Shown: in pieces, positions 27,368 to 37,403 of the stretch
Layout: every line of letters begins with the position of its first letter
Position numbering within the stretch: the stretch's first letter is position 1
Source: Massilia sp. IC2-278
GTDB taxonomy: Bacteria; Pseudomonadota; Gammaproteobacteria; Burkholderiales; Burkholderiaceae_D
Length of the DNA: 64,000 nucleotides
Reading direction: 5' to 3'
Assembly: GCF_020708045.1 (NCBI RefSeq)
Contig: NZ_JAJFES010000017.1
Span: forward strand, 35,988-99,987
Program-made: the position numbers and the translations under genes
The notes under the pieces: generated by a model
Databases searched by the model: none
What the model saw: the letters and a program-made list of their open reading frames with translations, nothing else
Told to the model about the DNA's origin: nothing

Positions 27368-28702
27368 ATGACCATCCTGACCCAGGAACAAACCAAGCGC
27401 ATCTGCGACCGCGTGCTGTCGCTGACCAAGGCCGACGAGTGCATCGTCAGCATCGGCGGCAAACGCGCCGGCAATATCCGCTTCGCCCGTAATGCCGTCT
27501 CCACCGCCGGCCTGACCGACGACACGTCGATTACCGTGCGCGTCGCCTTCGGCAAGCGCCAGGGCACCGCCAGCATCAACGAGTTCGACGACAAGTCGCT
27601 CGAACGCGTGGTGCGCCGCGCCGAAGAGCTAGCGCGCCTGGCGCCGGAAAACCCGGAGTTCATGCCGGCCGTGGCCAAGGCCGCGTTCAGGCAGTCGAAC
27701 ACCTTTGTCCAGAAGACCGCCGACATCGACCCCGAGATCCGCGCCCAGGCCGCCGCCTACAGCATCGAGGCCTGCCGCAAGCAGGGCCTGGTGGCTGCCG
27801 GCTTCCTGACCGACACCACCTCGTTCGAAACCATCGCCAACTCGAACGGCGTCTTCGGCCACCAGGTCCTGACCTCGCTCGACTTCACCTGCACCATCCG
27901 CACCGAAGACGGCCGCGGCTCGGGCTGGGTCAAGCGCTCGGCGCGCGACCTGGCGAAGTTCGATCCGCGCGAAGCGGCCGACGTCGCCATCGAAAAGGCG
28001 CTGCGCTCGGTCGACGCCAAGGCACTGGAACCGGGCCGCTACACCGTGGTGCTGGAACCGGCCGCCACCAGCGATTTGCTCGCCTTTATGTTCAACGGCT
28101 TCGACGCGCGCCGCGCCGACGAAGGCCGCAGCTTCCTGTCCAAGGCCGGCGGCAAGAACCGCCTGGGCGACAAGCTGTTCGATGAGCAGGTGAACATCTG
28201 GACCGACCCGTGGAACCCGGACGTGCCGGTGCTGCCGTGGGACGAATCCATGCGCGCGCGCGAACGCATCGACCTGATCAAGGGCGGCCGCGTGGCCTCG
28301 ATGGATTACTCGCGCTACTGGGCCCAGCAAAAGGGCGTGCGCTCGATCGGCGGCGCCGGCAACTACATCATGGGCGGCACGGATAAAACCACGGCCGAAC
28401 TGATCGCGAACACCAAGAAGGGCGTGCTGGTCACCCGTACCTGGTACATCCGCATGGTCGACCCGCAATCGGTGGCCCTGACCGGCCTGACCCGCGACGG
28501 CACCTTCTACATCGAGAACGGCAAGATCAAGCATCCGATCAAGAACTTCCGCTTCAACGAAAGCCCGGTGGCGCTGCTGAACAATATCGAGGAAATCGGC
28601 AAGCCGGTGGTGATCGGCGGCGACGAAGGCCCGGACCCGATGGTGATTCCGTCGATGAAGGTCAGGGACTTCAACTTCACGTCGCTGTCGGACGCGGTGT
28701 AA
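27368..28702 (+). CDS. PmbA/TldE-like subunit (copy 1)
   Basis: 444-aa TldD/PmbA-family protein without HExxxH: the equivalent region reads YTVVLEPAATSDLLAFMF, as in the non-catalytic PmbA/TldE partner. The N-terminal domain (residues 1-180, AGNIRFARNAVSTAGLTDD) and C-terminal beta-rich core (TRTWYIRMVDPQ, LTGLTRDGTFYIENGKI) are complete. It has no signal peptide, unlike its TldD partner. AAGGAAA precedes the ATG. It is expected to pair with the preceding subunit. Confidence 0.9.
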   Translation: MTILTQEQTKRICDRVLSLTKADECIVSIGGKRAGNIRFARNAVSTAGLTDDTSITVRVAFGKRQGTASINEFDDKSLERVVRRAEELARLAPENPEFMPAVAKAAFRQSNTFVQKTADIDPEIRAQAAAYSIEACRKQGLVAAGFLTDTTSFETIANSNGVFGHQVLTSLDFTCTIRTEDGRGSGWVKRSARDLAKFDPREAADVAIEKALRSVDAKALEPGRYTVVLEPAATSDLLAFMFNGFDARRADEGRSFLSKAGGKNRLGDKLFDEQVNIWTDPWNPDVPVLPWDESMRARERIDLIKGGRVASMDYSRYWAQQKGVRSIGGAGNYIMGGTDKTTAELIANTKKGVLVTRTWYIRMVDPQSVALTGLTRDGTFYIENGKIKHPIKNFRFNESPVALLNNIEEIGKPVVIGGDEGPDPMVIPSMKVRDFNFTSLSDAV

Positions 28703-28735
28703 GACTCGTTGGCGCCGATATGAATGTTGGCGCTG

Positions 28736-28766
28736 ACCGTACGGTGGGCACCCCGTGCCCACGCGA
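28736..28766 (+). repeat. REP-like palindrome D1
   Basis: Core GGTGGGCAC-CCC-GTGCCCACG; inverted partner at 28865-28895. It lies in the gap between the two TldD-PmbA pairs. Confidence 0.9.
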
Positions 28767-28864
28767 ATGTTCGCGCCACGTTGACGCCGAAACGATATGC
28801 CATTGGATGCACCGTGGCAGCGCATCGGAAGCAGGCCACGACACAAGGTAACAACGCGTACGCA

Positions 28865-28895
28865 TCCGCGTGGGCACGGGGTGCCCACCGTACGG
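28865..28895 (-). repeat. REP-like palindrome D2 (inverted copy)
   Basis: Reverse complement of the D1 core and left flank, 98 bases away. Confidence 0.9.
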
Positions 28896-28939
28896 GACGC
28901 AGCGCGGATATGGAAACACGCGCGGTAAATGGAGACAAG

Positions 28940-30577
28940 ATGGAACGACGTAGCTTCTTAAAAATCGGCGCCGGCACCGCTGGCGCCATGCTGGTCCCGG
29001 TCTTCGGCAATGCCATCGCCGCCGAAGACCTGCTCAACCCGATGGCGCTGAGCTTCAAGAAATCCCTGGCCGACGCCGCCCTGAACGCCGCCACCAAGGC
29101 CGGCGCGTCCTACTGCGACGTGCGCATCGGCCGCTACCTGAACCAGTTCATCACCACGCGCGACCTGAACGTCGAGAACATCACCAACACCGAATCGACC
29201 GGCGTCGGCGTGCGCGTGATCGCCGGCGGCGCCTACGGTTTCGCCGCCACCAACAGCATGCATCCCGACGCCGTGGCCGCCGCCGCGCGCCAGGCGGTAG
29301 CGATCGCCAAGGCCAACGCAAAACTGCAAACCGAACCGGTGCAACTCGCGCCGGTGAAGGGCGTGGGCGAAGTCAGCTGGGCCACGCCGATCAAGAAGGA
29401 CTGGCGCGCGGTGCCGGTCAAGGAAAAGGCCGACATGCTGATCGCCGCCAACAAGGCCGGCCTGGAAGCGGGCGCCAGCTTCATGACGGCGAACCTGTTC
29501 CAGATTAACCAGCAAAAGTATTTCGCTTCCACCGACGGTTCCTACATCGACCAGGACATCCACCGCCTGTGGGCGCCGATCACCGCCACCGCGGTCGACA
29601 AGGCCACCGGCAAGTTCCGCTCGCGCGGCGGCCTGGGTGCGCCGGTGAGCATGGGCTACGAATACTTCGACGTGCGCGCGCAAGACAAGGTGCGCGCCGC
29701 CGGCGGCGTGACCACGCTCTACACCAAGTCGTACGACGTGGTGGAAGACGCCCGCCTCGCAGGCAAGCAGGCGCGCGAGAAGCTCAGCGCCAAATCCGTC
29801 GAACCCGGCAAGTACGACCTGGTGCTGGCGCCGGAACACCTGTTCCTGACCATCCACGAAGCCGTCGGCCACCCGACGGAGCTGGACCGCGTGCTCGGCT
29901 ACGAAGCCAACTACGCCGGCACCAGCTTCGCTACGCTCGACAAATGGCAGACGAAGAAATTCAAGTTCGGCTCCGAACGCGTGAACTTCATTGCCGACCG
30001 CACCACGCCGGGCTCCCTCGGCCTGATCGGCTACGACGACGAAGGCGTGCGCGCCAAGGAATGGGACATCATCAAGGACGGCGTGCTGGTCAACTACCAG
30101 GCCACGCGCGACCAGGCCCACATCATCGGCGAAAAGGAATCGCACGGCTGCTCGTATGCGGACTCGTGGAGCAGCGTGCAGTTCCAGCGCATGCCGAACG
30201 TGTCGCTGGCCGCCGGCAAGGCGCGCATGACGCCGGACGAAATGGTGGCCGACGTCAAGAAGGGCATCTACATCATCGGCCGCGGCTCCTACTCGATCGA
30301 CCAGCAGCGCTACAACTTCCAGTTCGGCGGCACGCTGTTCTACGAAATCAAGAACGGCAAGATCACGAACCCGCTGGAAGACGTGGCCTACCAGTCAAAC
30401 ACTCAGGAATTCTGGAACGCCTGCAGCGCCATCTGCGACGAACGCGACTGGCGCATGGGCGGCTCCTTCTTCGACGGCAAGGGCCAGCCGAGCCAGGTCA
30501 GCGCGGTCTCGCACGGGTCGAGCACCACGCGCTTCAACGGCATCAATGTCATCAACACCGCACGCAAGATCGGTTGA
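28940..30577 (+). CDS. TldD-like metallopeptidase subunit with Tat signal (copy 2)
   Basis: 545 aa, the same length as copy 1 and alignable without visible gaps. Tat motif MERRSFLKIG, then GNAIAAEDLLNP. The zinc site is HEAVGH at the same residue numbers (306-311). Differences from copy 1 are mostly conservative and scattered (for example RAQDKVRAAGGV against RPEHKIKAAGGV), so both copies look functional. GGAGA precedes the ATG. Separated from copy 1's partner by 237 bases holding a REP-like pair, it may have its own promoter. Confidence 0.92.
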   Translation: MERRSFLKIGAGTAGAMLVPVFGNAIAAEDLLNPMALSFKKSLADAALNAATKAGASYCDVRIGRYLNQFITTRDLNVENITNTESTGVGVRVIAGGAYGFAATNSMHPDAVAAAARQAVAIAKANAKLQTEPVQLAPVKGVGEVSWATPIKKDWRAVPVKEKADMLIAANKAGLEAGASFMTANLFQINQQKYFASTDGSYIDQDIHRLWAPITATAVDKATGKFRSRGGLGAPVSMGYEYFDVRAQDKVRAAGGVTTLYTKSYDVVEDARLAGKQAREKLSAKSVEPGKYDLVLAPEHLFLTIHEAVGHPTELDRVLGYEANYAGTSFATLDKWQTKKFKFGSERVNFIADRTTPGSLGLIGYDDEGVRAKEWDIIKDGVLVNYQATRDQAHIIGEKESHGCSYADSWSSVQFQRMPNVSLAAGKARMTPDEMVADVKKGIYIIGRGSYSIDQQRYNFQFGGTLFYEIKNGKITNPLEDVAYQSNTQEFWNACSAICDERDWRMGGSFFDGKGQPSQVSAVSHGSSTTRFNGINVINTARKIG

Positions 30578-30586
30578 GGAAAACAC

Positions 30587-31924
30587 ATGAAACATCTGAA
30601 CCAGGAAGAAGCAAAACGCATCTGCGACCGTGTCATGGGCTTTTCGAAAGCCGACGAATGCAGCGTCGACATCAGCGGCAACCGCGCCGGCAACGTGCGC
30701 TTCGCGCGCAACAGCATCTCTACCGCCGGCCTGAACGAGGACATGACCCTCACCGTGCAGGTCGCCTTCGGCAAGAAATCGGGCATCGCCCAGCTGAACG
30801 AGTTCGACGATAAATCGCTCGAAAAGGCGGTGCGAAGGGCAGAGGAGTTGGCGCGCCTGGCGCCGGAGAATCCGGAATTCATGCCGGCCGTCGGCAAGCA
30901 GGAGTACAAGGCCACGCCGACGTTTGTCCGCGCCACCGCCGCCATCGACCCGGAATACCGCGCACAAGTGGCGGCCTACAGCATCGAGGCGGCCAACAAG
31001 AACAAGCTGGTCTGTGCCGGCTTCTTCAACGACAGCACCCGCTTCAATGCGGTGGCCAATTCGAACGGCGTGTTCGGTTTCCAGGAAATGACGGACCTGG
31101 CCTATACCTGCACCGTGCGCACCGAAGACGGCCGCGGCTCGGGCTGGGTCACCCGCTCGGCAGTCGATGCGTCGCGTTTCGATGCGCGCGAGGCGGCTGG
31201 CGTGGCCATCGAAAAGGCGCTGCGCTCGGTCGATGCGAAAGCGCTGGAACCGGGCCGCTACACGGTGATCCTGGAGCCTGCCGCCACCTCTGAAGTGCTG
31301 GGCAATATGTTCGCCAGTTTCGATGCGCGCGACGCCGACGAAGGCCGCAGTTTCCTGACCAAATCCGGCGGCAAGAACCGCCTGGGCGACAAGCTGTTCG
31401 ACGAGCAGATCAACGTCTGGGCCGACCCGTGGAACCCGGACGTGCCGGTGGCGCCGTGGGATGGCCAGACCGGCCTGGCGCGCCAGCGTGCCGACATCAT
31501 CAAGAACGGCCGCATCGCCTCGCTCGACTACTCGCTGTACTGGGCGAAAAAGCAGGGCGTGGCGCCGACCGCAAAGCACGGCAACATGATCATGGCCGGC
31601 GGCTCGAAATCGCTGGAAGAGCTGATTGCCTCGACCAAGAAGGGCGTGGTCGTGACCCGCACCTGGTACATCCGCATGGTCGACCCGCAGTCGCTGCTGC
31701 TGACGGGCCTCACGCGCGACGGCACCTTCTACGTCGAGAACGGCAAGATCAAGTACCCGATCAAGAACTTCCGCTTCAACGAAAGTCCGGTCACCATCCT
31801 CAACAACGTCGATGAACTGGGCAAGCCGGAAGTCATCGGTGGCGACGAGGTGCCTTACCAGATGGTGCTGCCGCCGATGAAGGTGCGCGACTTCAACTTC
31901 ACGTCGCTGTCCGACGCGGTGTAA
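30587..31924 (+). CDS. PmbA/TldE-like subunit (copy 2)
   Basis: 445 aa, paralogous to copy 1 over its whole length, again without a zinc motif (YTVILEPAATSEVLGNMF) and without a signal peptide. It starts 9 bases after its TldD partner, with GAGGAAAA as RBS. The C-terminus MKVRDFNFTSLSDAV is identical in both copies. The DUF4159 gene follows 12 bases later, tying the protease pairs to the MoxR cluster. Confidence 0.9.
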   Translation: MKHLNQEEAKRICDRVMGFSKADECSVDISGNRAGNVRFARNSISTAGLNEDMTLTVQVAFGKKSGIAQLNEFDDKSLEKAVRRAEELARLAPENPEFMPAVGKQEYKATPTFVRATAAIDPEYRAQVAAYSIEAANKNKLVCAGFFNDSTRFNAVANSNGVFGFQEMTDLAYTCTVRTEDGRGSGWVTRSAVDASRFDAREAAGVAIEKALRSVDAKALEPGRYTVILEPAATSEVLGNMFASFDARDADEGRSFLTKSGGKNRLGDKLFDEQINVWADPWNPDVPVAPWDGQTGLARQRADIIKNGRIASLDYSLYWAKKQGVAPTAKHGNMIMAGGSKSLEELIASTKKGVVVTRTWYIRMVDPQSLLLTGLTRDGTFYVENGKIKYPIKNFRFNESPVTILNNVDELGKPEVIGGDEVPYQMVLPPMKVRDFNFTSLSDAV

Positions 31925-31936
31925 TCGCATCAAGAG

Positions 31937-32557
31937 ATGAAGCGGTTCGATTTTTACTTCACGCGCCTGATGTACGAGTCGGGCGACTGGGACGTGGACA
32001 TCCGCATGCCCAGTAACGTGCTCAATTCGCTGGTCGAGTACACCACCCTGAAGGTGGACCCGGCCGAGCGGATGGTGTCGCTGTCCGACCCGAAGATGCT
32101 CGAAGCCCCGTTCTGCTACCTGGCGGGGCACAAGCTGGTGCAGTTCACCCCGGCCGAGCGCAAGAACTTCGAGCGCTACGTGAAGGGCGGCGGCTTCGTC
32201 TTCGTGGACGACTGCAACCACGACATCGACGGCCTGTTCGCGAAGTCGTTCGAGGCCGAGATGGCGAAGATCTTCGGGGCCACGGCCCTGAAGAAGATCC
32301 CGAATAACCATCCGGTGTATTCGAGCTTCTTCAAGTTCGACGGCCCGCCGAATACCTCGGTGGAGCTGAACGGCTGGGGCGACGACCTGGTGCACGAATA
32401 CCTGAAGGCGATCGAGATCGGCGGGCGCGTGCGCGTGCTGTACTCGAACAAGGACTATGGCTGCGAGTGGGATTACGACTTCCGTAATAAACGTTTTCTC
32501 GCGGTCGACAACACCCGCTTTGCGGTGAACATCATTCAATATGCGTTAGGGGCTTGA
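31937..32557 (+). CDS. DUF4159 domain protein
   Basis: 206-aa cytoplasmic protein. The whole length matches the DUF4159 pattern: FYFTRLMYESGDWDV at the start, LAGHKLVQFTPAERKNFERY, then GGFVFVDDCNHDIDG, and the C-terminal LYSNKDYGCEWDYD. The fold resembles a glutamine-amidotransferase-like Rossmann domain in which a chain of hydrophobic strands ends in acidic turns. Function unknown. The family recurs next to MoxR/DUF58 genes, as here: MoxR starts 3 bases after this stop. Confidence 0.85.
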   Translation: MKRFDFYFTRLMYESGDWDVDIRMPSNVLNSLVEYTTLKVDPAERMVSLSDPKMLEAPFCYLAGHKLVQFTPAERKNFERYVKGGGFVFVDDCNHDIDGLFAKSFEAEMAKIFGATALKKIPNNHPVYSSFFKFDGPPNTSVELNGWGDDLVHEYLKAIEIGGRVRVLYSNKDYGCEWDYDFRNKRFLAVDNTRFAVNIIQYALGA

Positions 32558-32560
32558 GCA

Positions 32561-33565
<1,005 letters not shown>

Positions 33566-33566
33566 A

Positions 33567-34454
33567 TTGGCAGTTGCTAGCTCGGCGCTGATCGCGCACA
33601 CGACCAACCTCGACCTCGTCATCCGCCACGTGCTGGCCGGGCTGGGGCAGGGCATCCACGCCGGCCGCGAACGCGGTTCCGGCGTCGAGTTCTCCGAATA
33701 CCGGACCTATGCGCCGGGCGACGAGTGGCGCCGCGTCGACTGGAAGCTGCTGGCGCGCGCCGACCGCTACTACGTGCGCGAGGCCGAGCGCGACAGCCAT
33801 GTCGCCCTGTGGCTGGTGCTGGACGCCAGCGCCTCGATGATGGAGCCGAGCCGCAGCATTCCCGGCCTCGATAAACTCGCCTATGCGCGCACCCTGCTGG
33901 CCTGCGTGGCGGCGATCGCCCAGCGCCAGGGCGATGCCTTCGGGCTGGTGGTGCTGTCTGGCGGCCGCGTGCAGTTCACGCCCGCCGCGCGCGGTCCGCG
34001 CCAGTTGCAGCGCGTGCTGGCGAAATTGAACGCGGCCCAGGCCGAAGGCGCATTGCCGGACGCCGCCGCATTGAAGTCCGGCCTGCGCTTTGCACAATCG
34101 CCGTCGCTGGTGTTCGCCGCCAGCGACTTCCTCGATTTTCCTTCTCCCTTGTCGGAAGCGCTGCTGCGCCTGCGCCACATGCGCCACGACGTGCGCCTGG
34201 CCTGCATCCAAACCGAGGCCGAGTGCACGGGCGGCTTCGCTGCGGACCCGGCCTACCGCGACCCCGAGCTTGACGCCGGCGTGTTCCGATTCGGCGCCGA
34301 CCTGCGCGAAGGCTACCTGCGCAACCGCGAGGCCCACTTCGCCACCGTAACGGCCGCCTGTCGCGCCGGCGACGTGCCGCTGGTGCATGCGCGTATCGAA
34401 CAGGCGCCCGGTGACGTGTTGCGGCAATGGCTGCGCCAGGCGGGACGACGATGA
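33567..34454 (+). CDS. DUF58 (VWA-like) domain protein
   Basis: 295 aa. The DUF58 signature VEFSEYRTYAPGDEWRRVDW lies near residue 45, and a MIDAS-like LVLDASASM near residue 90 marks the von Willebrand fold. DUF58 proteins are the standard partners of MoxR ATPases. The chosen start is a TTG one base after the MoxR stop, giving a conventional N-terminus; it is not certain. The next gene overlaps by ATGA, so translation is coupled. Confidence 0.88.
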   Translation: MAVASSALIAHTTNLDLVIRHVLAGLGQGIHAGRERGSGVEFSEYRTYAPGDEWRRVDWKLLARADRYYVREAERDSHVALWLVLDASASMMEPSRSIPGLDKLAYARTLLACVAAIAQRQGDAFGLVVLSGGRVQFTPAARGPRQLQRVLAKLNAAQAEGALPDAAALKSGLRFAQSPSLVFAASDFLDFPSPLSEALLRLRHMRHDVRLACIQTEAECTGGFAADPAYRDPELDAGVFRFGADLREGYLRNREAHFATVTAACRAGDVPLVHARIEQAPGDVLRQWLRQAGRR

Positions 34455-35434
34455 ACAGTTTGTGGTGGCTGGCTTTACCGACCTTGCTGCTGCCAATCTG
34501 GTGGCATCGCAAGAAGCGCGTCCAGGTTGCGGCAGAACCGCTGGCCAGCGCACGCTTCCTGCCGCGCACCGAACCGCGCCAGATGCGCGTGTGGCGCTGG
34601 GCCGACGTGATCCTGATGATCGTGCGCTGCCTGCTGCTGGCCTGCCTGATCGCCTGGCTGGCCGATCCGGTGCTGCCGTGGCGCGGGAATACCGTCGTGG
34701 TGGCCGAGGGCACGGACGCCGCCTGGGTCGAGCAGCAGGCCGCGCAGGCCGGCTTGGAGGATGCAGCGCGCCTGCCGCTTCCCGCAGCCGAGGCCTTGAG
34801 CTGGGTCCGCGCCCATGAGCGCGAATGGAAACCGAATGCGCGCCTGTTGGTGCTGGGCGATATCCCGATGCCGGCCACGCTGCCGCAGTTCCGCCATGCG
34901 CTCGAGCTGCGCACCCTGGCCAAGCCTGCCGCACCGCGCGAGGTACACGTGGCCATCGTCAGCGAGCGGGCAGGCGAGTGGCGCCGCATGTTCGCCGCCC
35001 TGGACGGCCCCTTGCGCGCCGTGGTCGACGCCGTGCCGGGTGCAAAAACCGAATTGATCGTCTGGGACAAGCCGGAAGCGCCGCCGCCATCGATGCGTGC
35101 GCCGCTGTGGTGGGCCGCGAATACGGCCGCCTTCCCCGAGCTGGCCAAGGCCCCCGGCGTGGACGGCATCCGCTACGCCGGCAGTGCGCGCGGCCGTCTC
35201 TGGACATCAGGTGCCTGGCCGCCGGGCGACGCGGCTGCCGCACGCCGCCTGCTGGAAACCTGGCGCAGCCTGCATTACGCGCCATTGCCCCATGCCGCGC
35301 CCGCACACCGCTTCGCCGCATCGAACGTGCCGGCAACGCAGCATGCCGACGGTGCGCTGCGCGATTTCCTGATGATGGCGCTGGTCGCCCTGTTTGCTCT
35401 CGAGAGGACCTTGACCCATGCACGCCGACGCTGA
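34451..35434 (+). CDS. BatA-like membrane protein
   Basis: 327 aa. The N-terminus MNSLWWLALPTLLLPIWWH, a basic turn, then a second helix (about 53-72) are the BatA/aerotolerance-regulator N-terminal layout. The middle is a soluble domain of unknown fold, and a last hydrophobic segment (about 308-318) precedes a basic tail. Unlike full BatA it has no clear VWA domain. It overlaps the genes on both sides (ATGA upstream, 17 bases downstream). Role inferred from context: membrane scaffold for the MoxR/DUF58 pair. Confidence 0.75.
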   Translation: MNSLWWLALPTLLLPIWWHRKKRVQVAAEPLASARFLPRTEPRQMRVWRWADVILMIVRCLLLACLIAWLADPVLPWRGNTVVVAEGTDAAWVEQQAAQAGLEDAARLPLPAAEALSWVRAHEREWKPNARLLVLGDIPMPATLPQFRHALELRTLAKPAAPREVHVAIVSERAGEWRRMFAALDGPLRAVVDAVPGAKTELIVWDKPEAPPPSMRAPLWWAANTAAFPELAKAPGVDGIRYAGSARGRLWTSGAWPPGDAAAARRLLETWRSLHYAPLPHAAPAHRFAASNVPATQHADGALRDFLMMALVALFALERTLTHARRR

Positions 35435-37403
35435 CATCGCCGGGCGCATCTGGCGTGCCGCGCTGCTGCGGCGCCTGCCGCTGTGGGTACTGGGCGCCTT
35501 GCCCTGGCTGTCGCTGCGCCTGCTGCCGGGGCTCCTGGCCTGGGTGGCCTGGTGCATGTGGGACGGCGCGCGCCTGCGCCAGCGCGTATCGCATGGCTGG
35601 GTGAGCTGGCTCGACGCCGATGTGCCCGAGCTGGAAGACAGCAGCGCCTTATTGGTCGATGCCGACACGCCGCTGGCCCGGCTGCAGCGCGAGCGCCTGC
35701 TGGCGCGCATCGCCGAACGCCTCGACGCGCGCACGCTGCGCGCCATCGTGCGCCGTCACGTGGACATGGGCCTGAGCTGGCTCGCCCCCTGGCTGGTGTT
35801 TGCCGCGATTGTCTGGTACTTCGGCCAGCAGGGCAGCGCAGCGCAGCCCGCAGCGCCAGGCGCAGCGGCGCCGGCTGCCAGGGCGGCCGTGGTGCCGCAA
35901 TTGACCCTTACCGCCATCCCGCCGTCGTACACCGGCCTGGCGCGCAGCGAAGGCGCACCGCGCCACCTCGAACTGCCGGAGGGGAGCAAGCTCACCTGGT
36001 GCCTGAAGAATCCCGAGGCCGGCCAGACCATCCTCGAACTGAGCGATGGCCGCACCCTGAACGTGGGCGACAAGTGCGCGGAGCTGGCCGCCACCGAATC
36101 GCTGTTCTGGCGCTGGCGCGGCGCACGCTACACGCTGAAGGTAACGCCGGACGCGCCGCCGCAGATCACGGTCTCGCAACCGACCCAGATGATCCAGGAA
36201 CTCAAGCCCGAGGCGAAGACGGCCGCCATGGCATTGACGGTGCGCGACGACTACGCCGTGCGCCGCGCCACCCTGCACCTGACCCTGGCGCGCGGCAGCG
36301 GCGAGAACATCAAGTTCACCGACAGCGAAATGCCGATCCCGGCGTCGAAGGACCCGCGCGTGCGCAACTGGTCGAAACAATGGACCCTGGCGGAACTGGG
36401 CATGGAGCCGGGCGACGAGCTGTACTTCTTTGTGCGCGCCGTCGACAACGCCGCCAGGCCACACACCGTGCAGTCGCCGACCTACACCCTGCGCCTGCCC
36501 GCGCCGGAACAGGAGGAAGAAGAACAGACCTCGGCCATGCCGATGCTGGTCAAGCCGCAAAGCCTGCGCAGCCAGCGCCAGATCATCATCGACACCGAGC
36601 AGCTGATCGCCGACATGAAGGCAACCCGCATGAACGCGGGCGAAGTGCGCGAGCGCAGCGAAGCGATTGCCGCCGACCAGGCCCAGCTGCGGCGCCGCTA
36701 TGGCCAGTTCCTGGGCGAGGAGTCGACGCTGTTCGGCGGCGAGGAAGAGCACGACGACCACGACGACCACGCGGCGCCGGGTAAACCACTGGACGTGCTG
36801 CACGAATTCGGCCACGCCCACGACGAAGCCGAGAACGCGACGATGTACGACGAGGGAACGAAAAAAATCCTGCGCCGCGCACTGGTGGCGATGTGGGACG
36901 CCGAAAAGGCCCTGCGCGCCATCACCCCGAAAACCGCGCTCGCGCCCGAACTCAAGGCCCTGGAAGCGATCAAGGAATTGCAGCAGGCCGACCGCATCTA
37001 CCTGCACAAGACTGCATTCGTGCCGCCGCCGATCAAGGAAGAAATCCGCATGACGGGCGACGTGGTCGGCACCGCCAGCTACCGGCGCGAGCAGGGCGAG
37101 GCCCAGGATGCGATCCCGCTGCCGCTGCGCGAGCTGGTGACGGCCTTGTCGAGCGAGGGACCGCTGCCCGCCCTGTGGACGCGCACCGCCCACGACTGGG
37201 TGCGCGAGCGCCTGGCTGACGACGAACAGCGCCTGGCCGCCCAGCGTGCGGTCCAGGACGTGGCGGACGGTTGCCTGCGCTGCCGTCCGGTCCTGCGCGC
37301 CTGGCTGCGCGCTGGTGTCGCGCAGGCGCCGGTGATCCTGCAAGCGAAACCGGTGGCGCAAACGCCGTTCACCCGCGCGTGGAGCAAAGGAGAGCCGAAG
37401 TGA
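35418..37403 (+). CDS. DUF4175-like membrane protein
   Basis: 661 aa. There are two hydrophobic N-terminal segments (about 22-45 and 115-135), then Ig-like beta segments with IPPSYTGLARSEG and LTVRDDYAVRRATLHLTLA, the pattern of DUF4175 proteins. A long charged helical region follows (about 395-560) with an acidic/His cluster GGEEEHDDHDDHAAPG that could bind metal. The C-terminal part is cytosolic or periplasmic, orientation not determined. Its start overlaps the BatA-like gene and its stop overlaps the next gene, so it is part of the same tightly coupled operon. Confidence 0.75.
   Translation: MHADADIAGRIWRAALLRRLPLWVLGALPWLSLRLLPGLLAWVAWCMWDGARLRQRVSHGWVSWLDADVPELEDSSALLVDADTPLARLQRERLLARIAERLDARTLRAIVRRHVDMGLSWLAPWLVFAAIVWYFGQQGSAAQPAAPGAAAPAARAAVVPQLTLTAIPPSYTGLARSEGAPRHLELPEGSKLTWCLKNPEAGQTILELSDGRTLNVGDKCAELAATESLFWRWRGARYTLKVTPDAPPQITVSQPTQMIQELKPEAKTAAMALTVRDDYAVRRATLHLTLARGSGENIKFTDSEMPIPASKDPRVRNWSKQWTLAELGMEPGDELYFFVRAVDNAARPHTVQSPTYTLRLPAPEQEEEEQTSAMPMLVKPQSLRSQRQIIIDTEQLIADMKATRMNAGEVRERSEAIAADQAQLRRRYGQFLGEESTLFGGEEEHDDHDDHAAPGKPLDVLHEFGHAHDEAENATMYDEGTKKILRRALVAMWDAEKALRAITPKTALAPELKALEAIKELQQADRIYLHKTAFVPPPIKEEIRMTGDVVGTASYRREQGEAQDAIPLPLRELVTALSSEGPLPALWTRTAHDWVRERLADDEQRLAAQRAVQDVADGCLRCRPVLRAWLRAGVAQAPVILQAKPVAQTPFTRAWSKGEPK

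Noticed and set aside
25708..27726. 672-codon antisense frame opposite TldD copy 1
   Set aside because: Shadow; similar antisense frames appear opposite copy 2 only because the coding strands are paralogous.
24332..28895. Paired palindromes considered as a CRISPR array
   Set aside because: Only inverted pairs with unequal spacers; no regular direct repeats and no cas genes.
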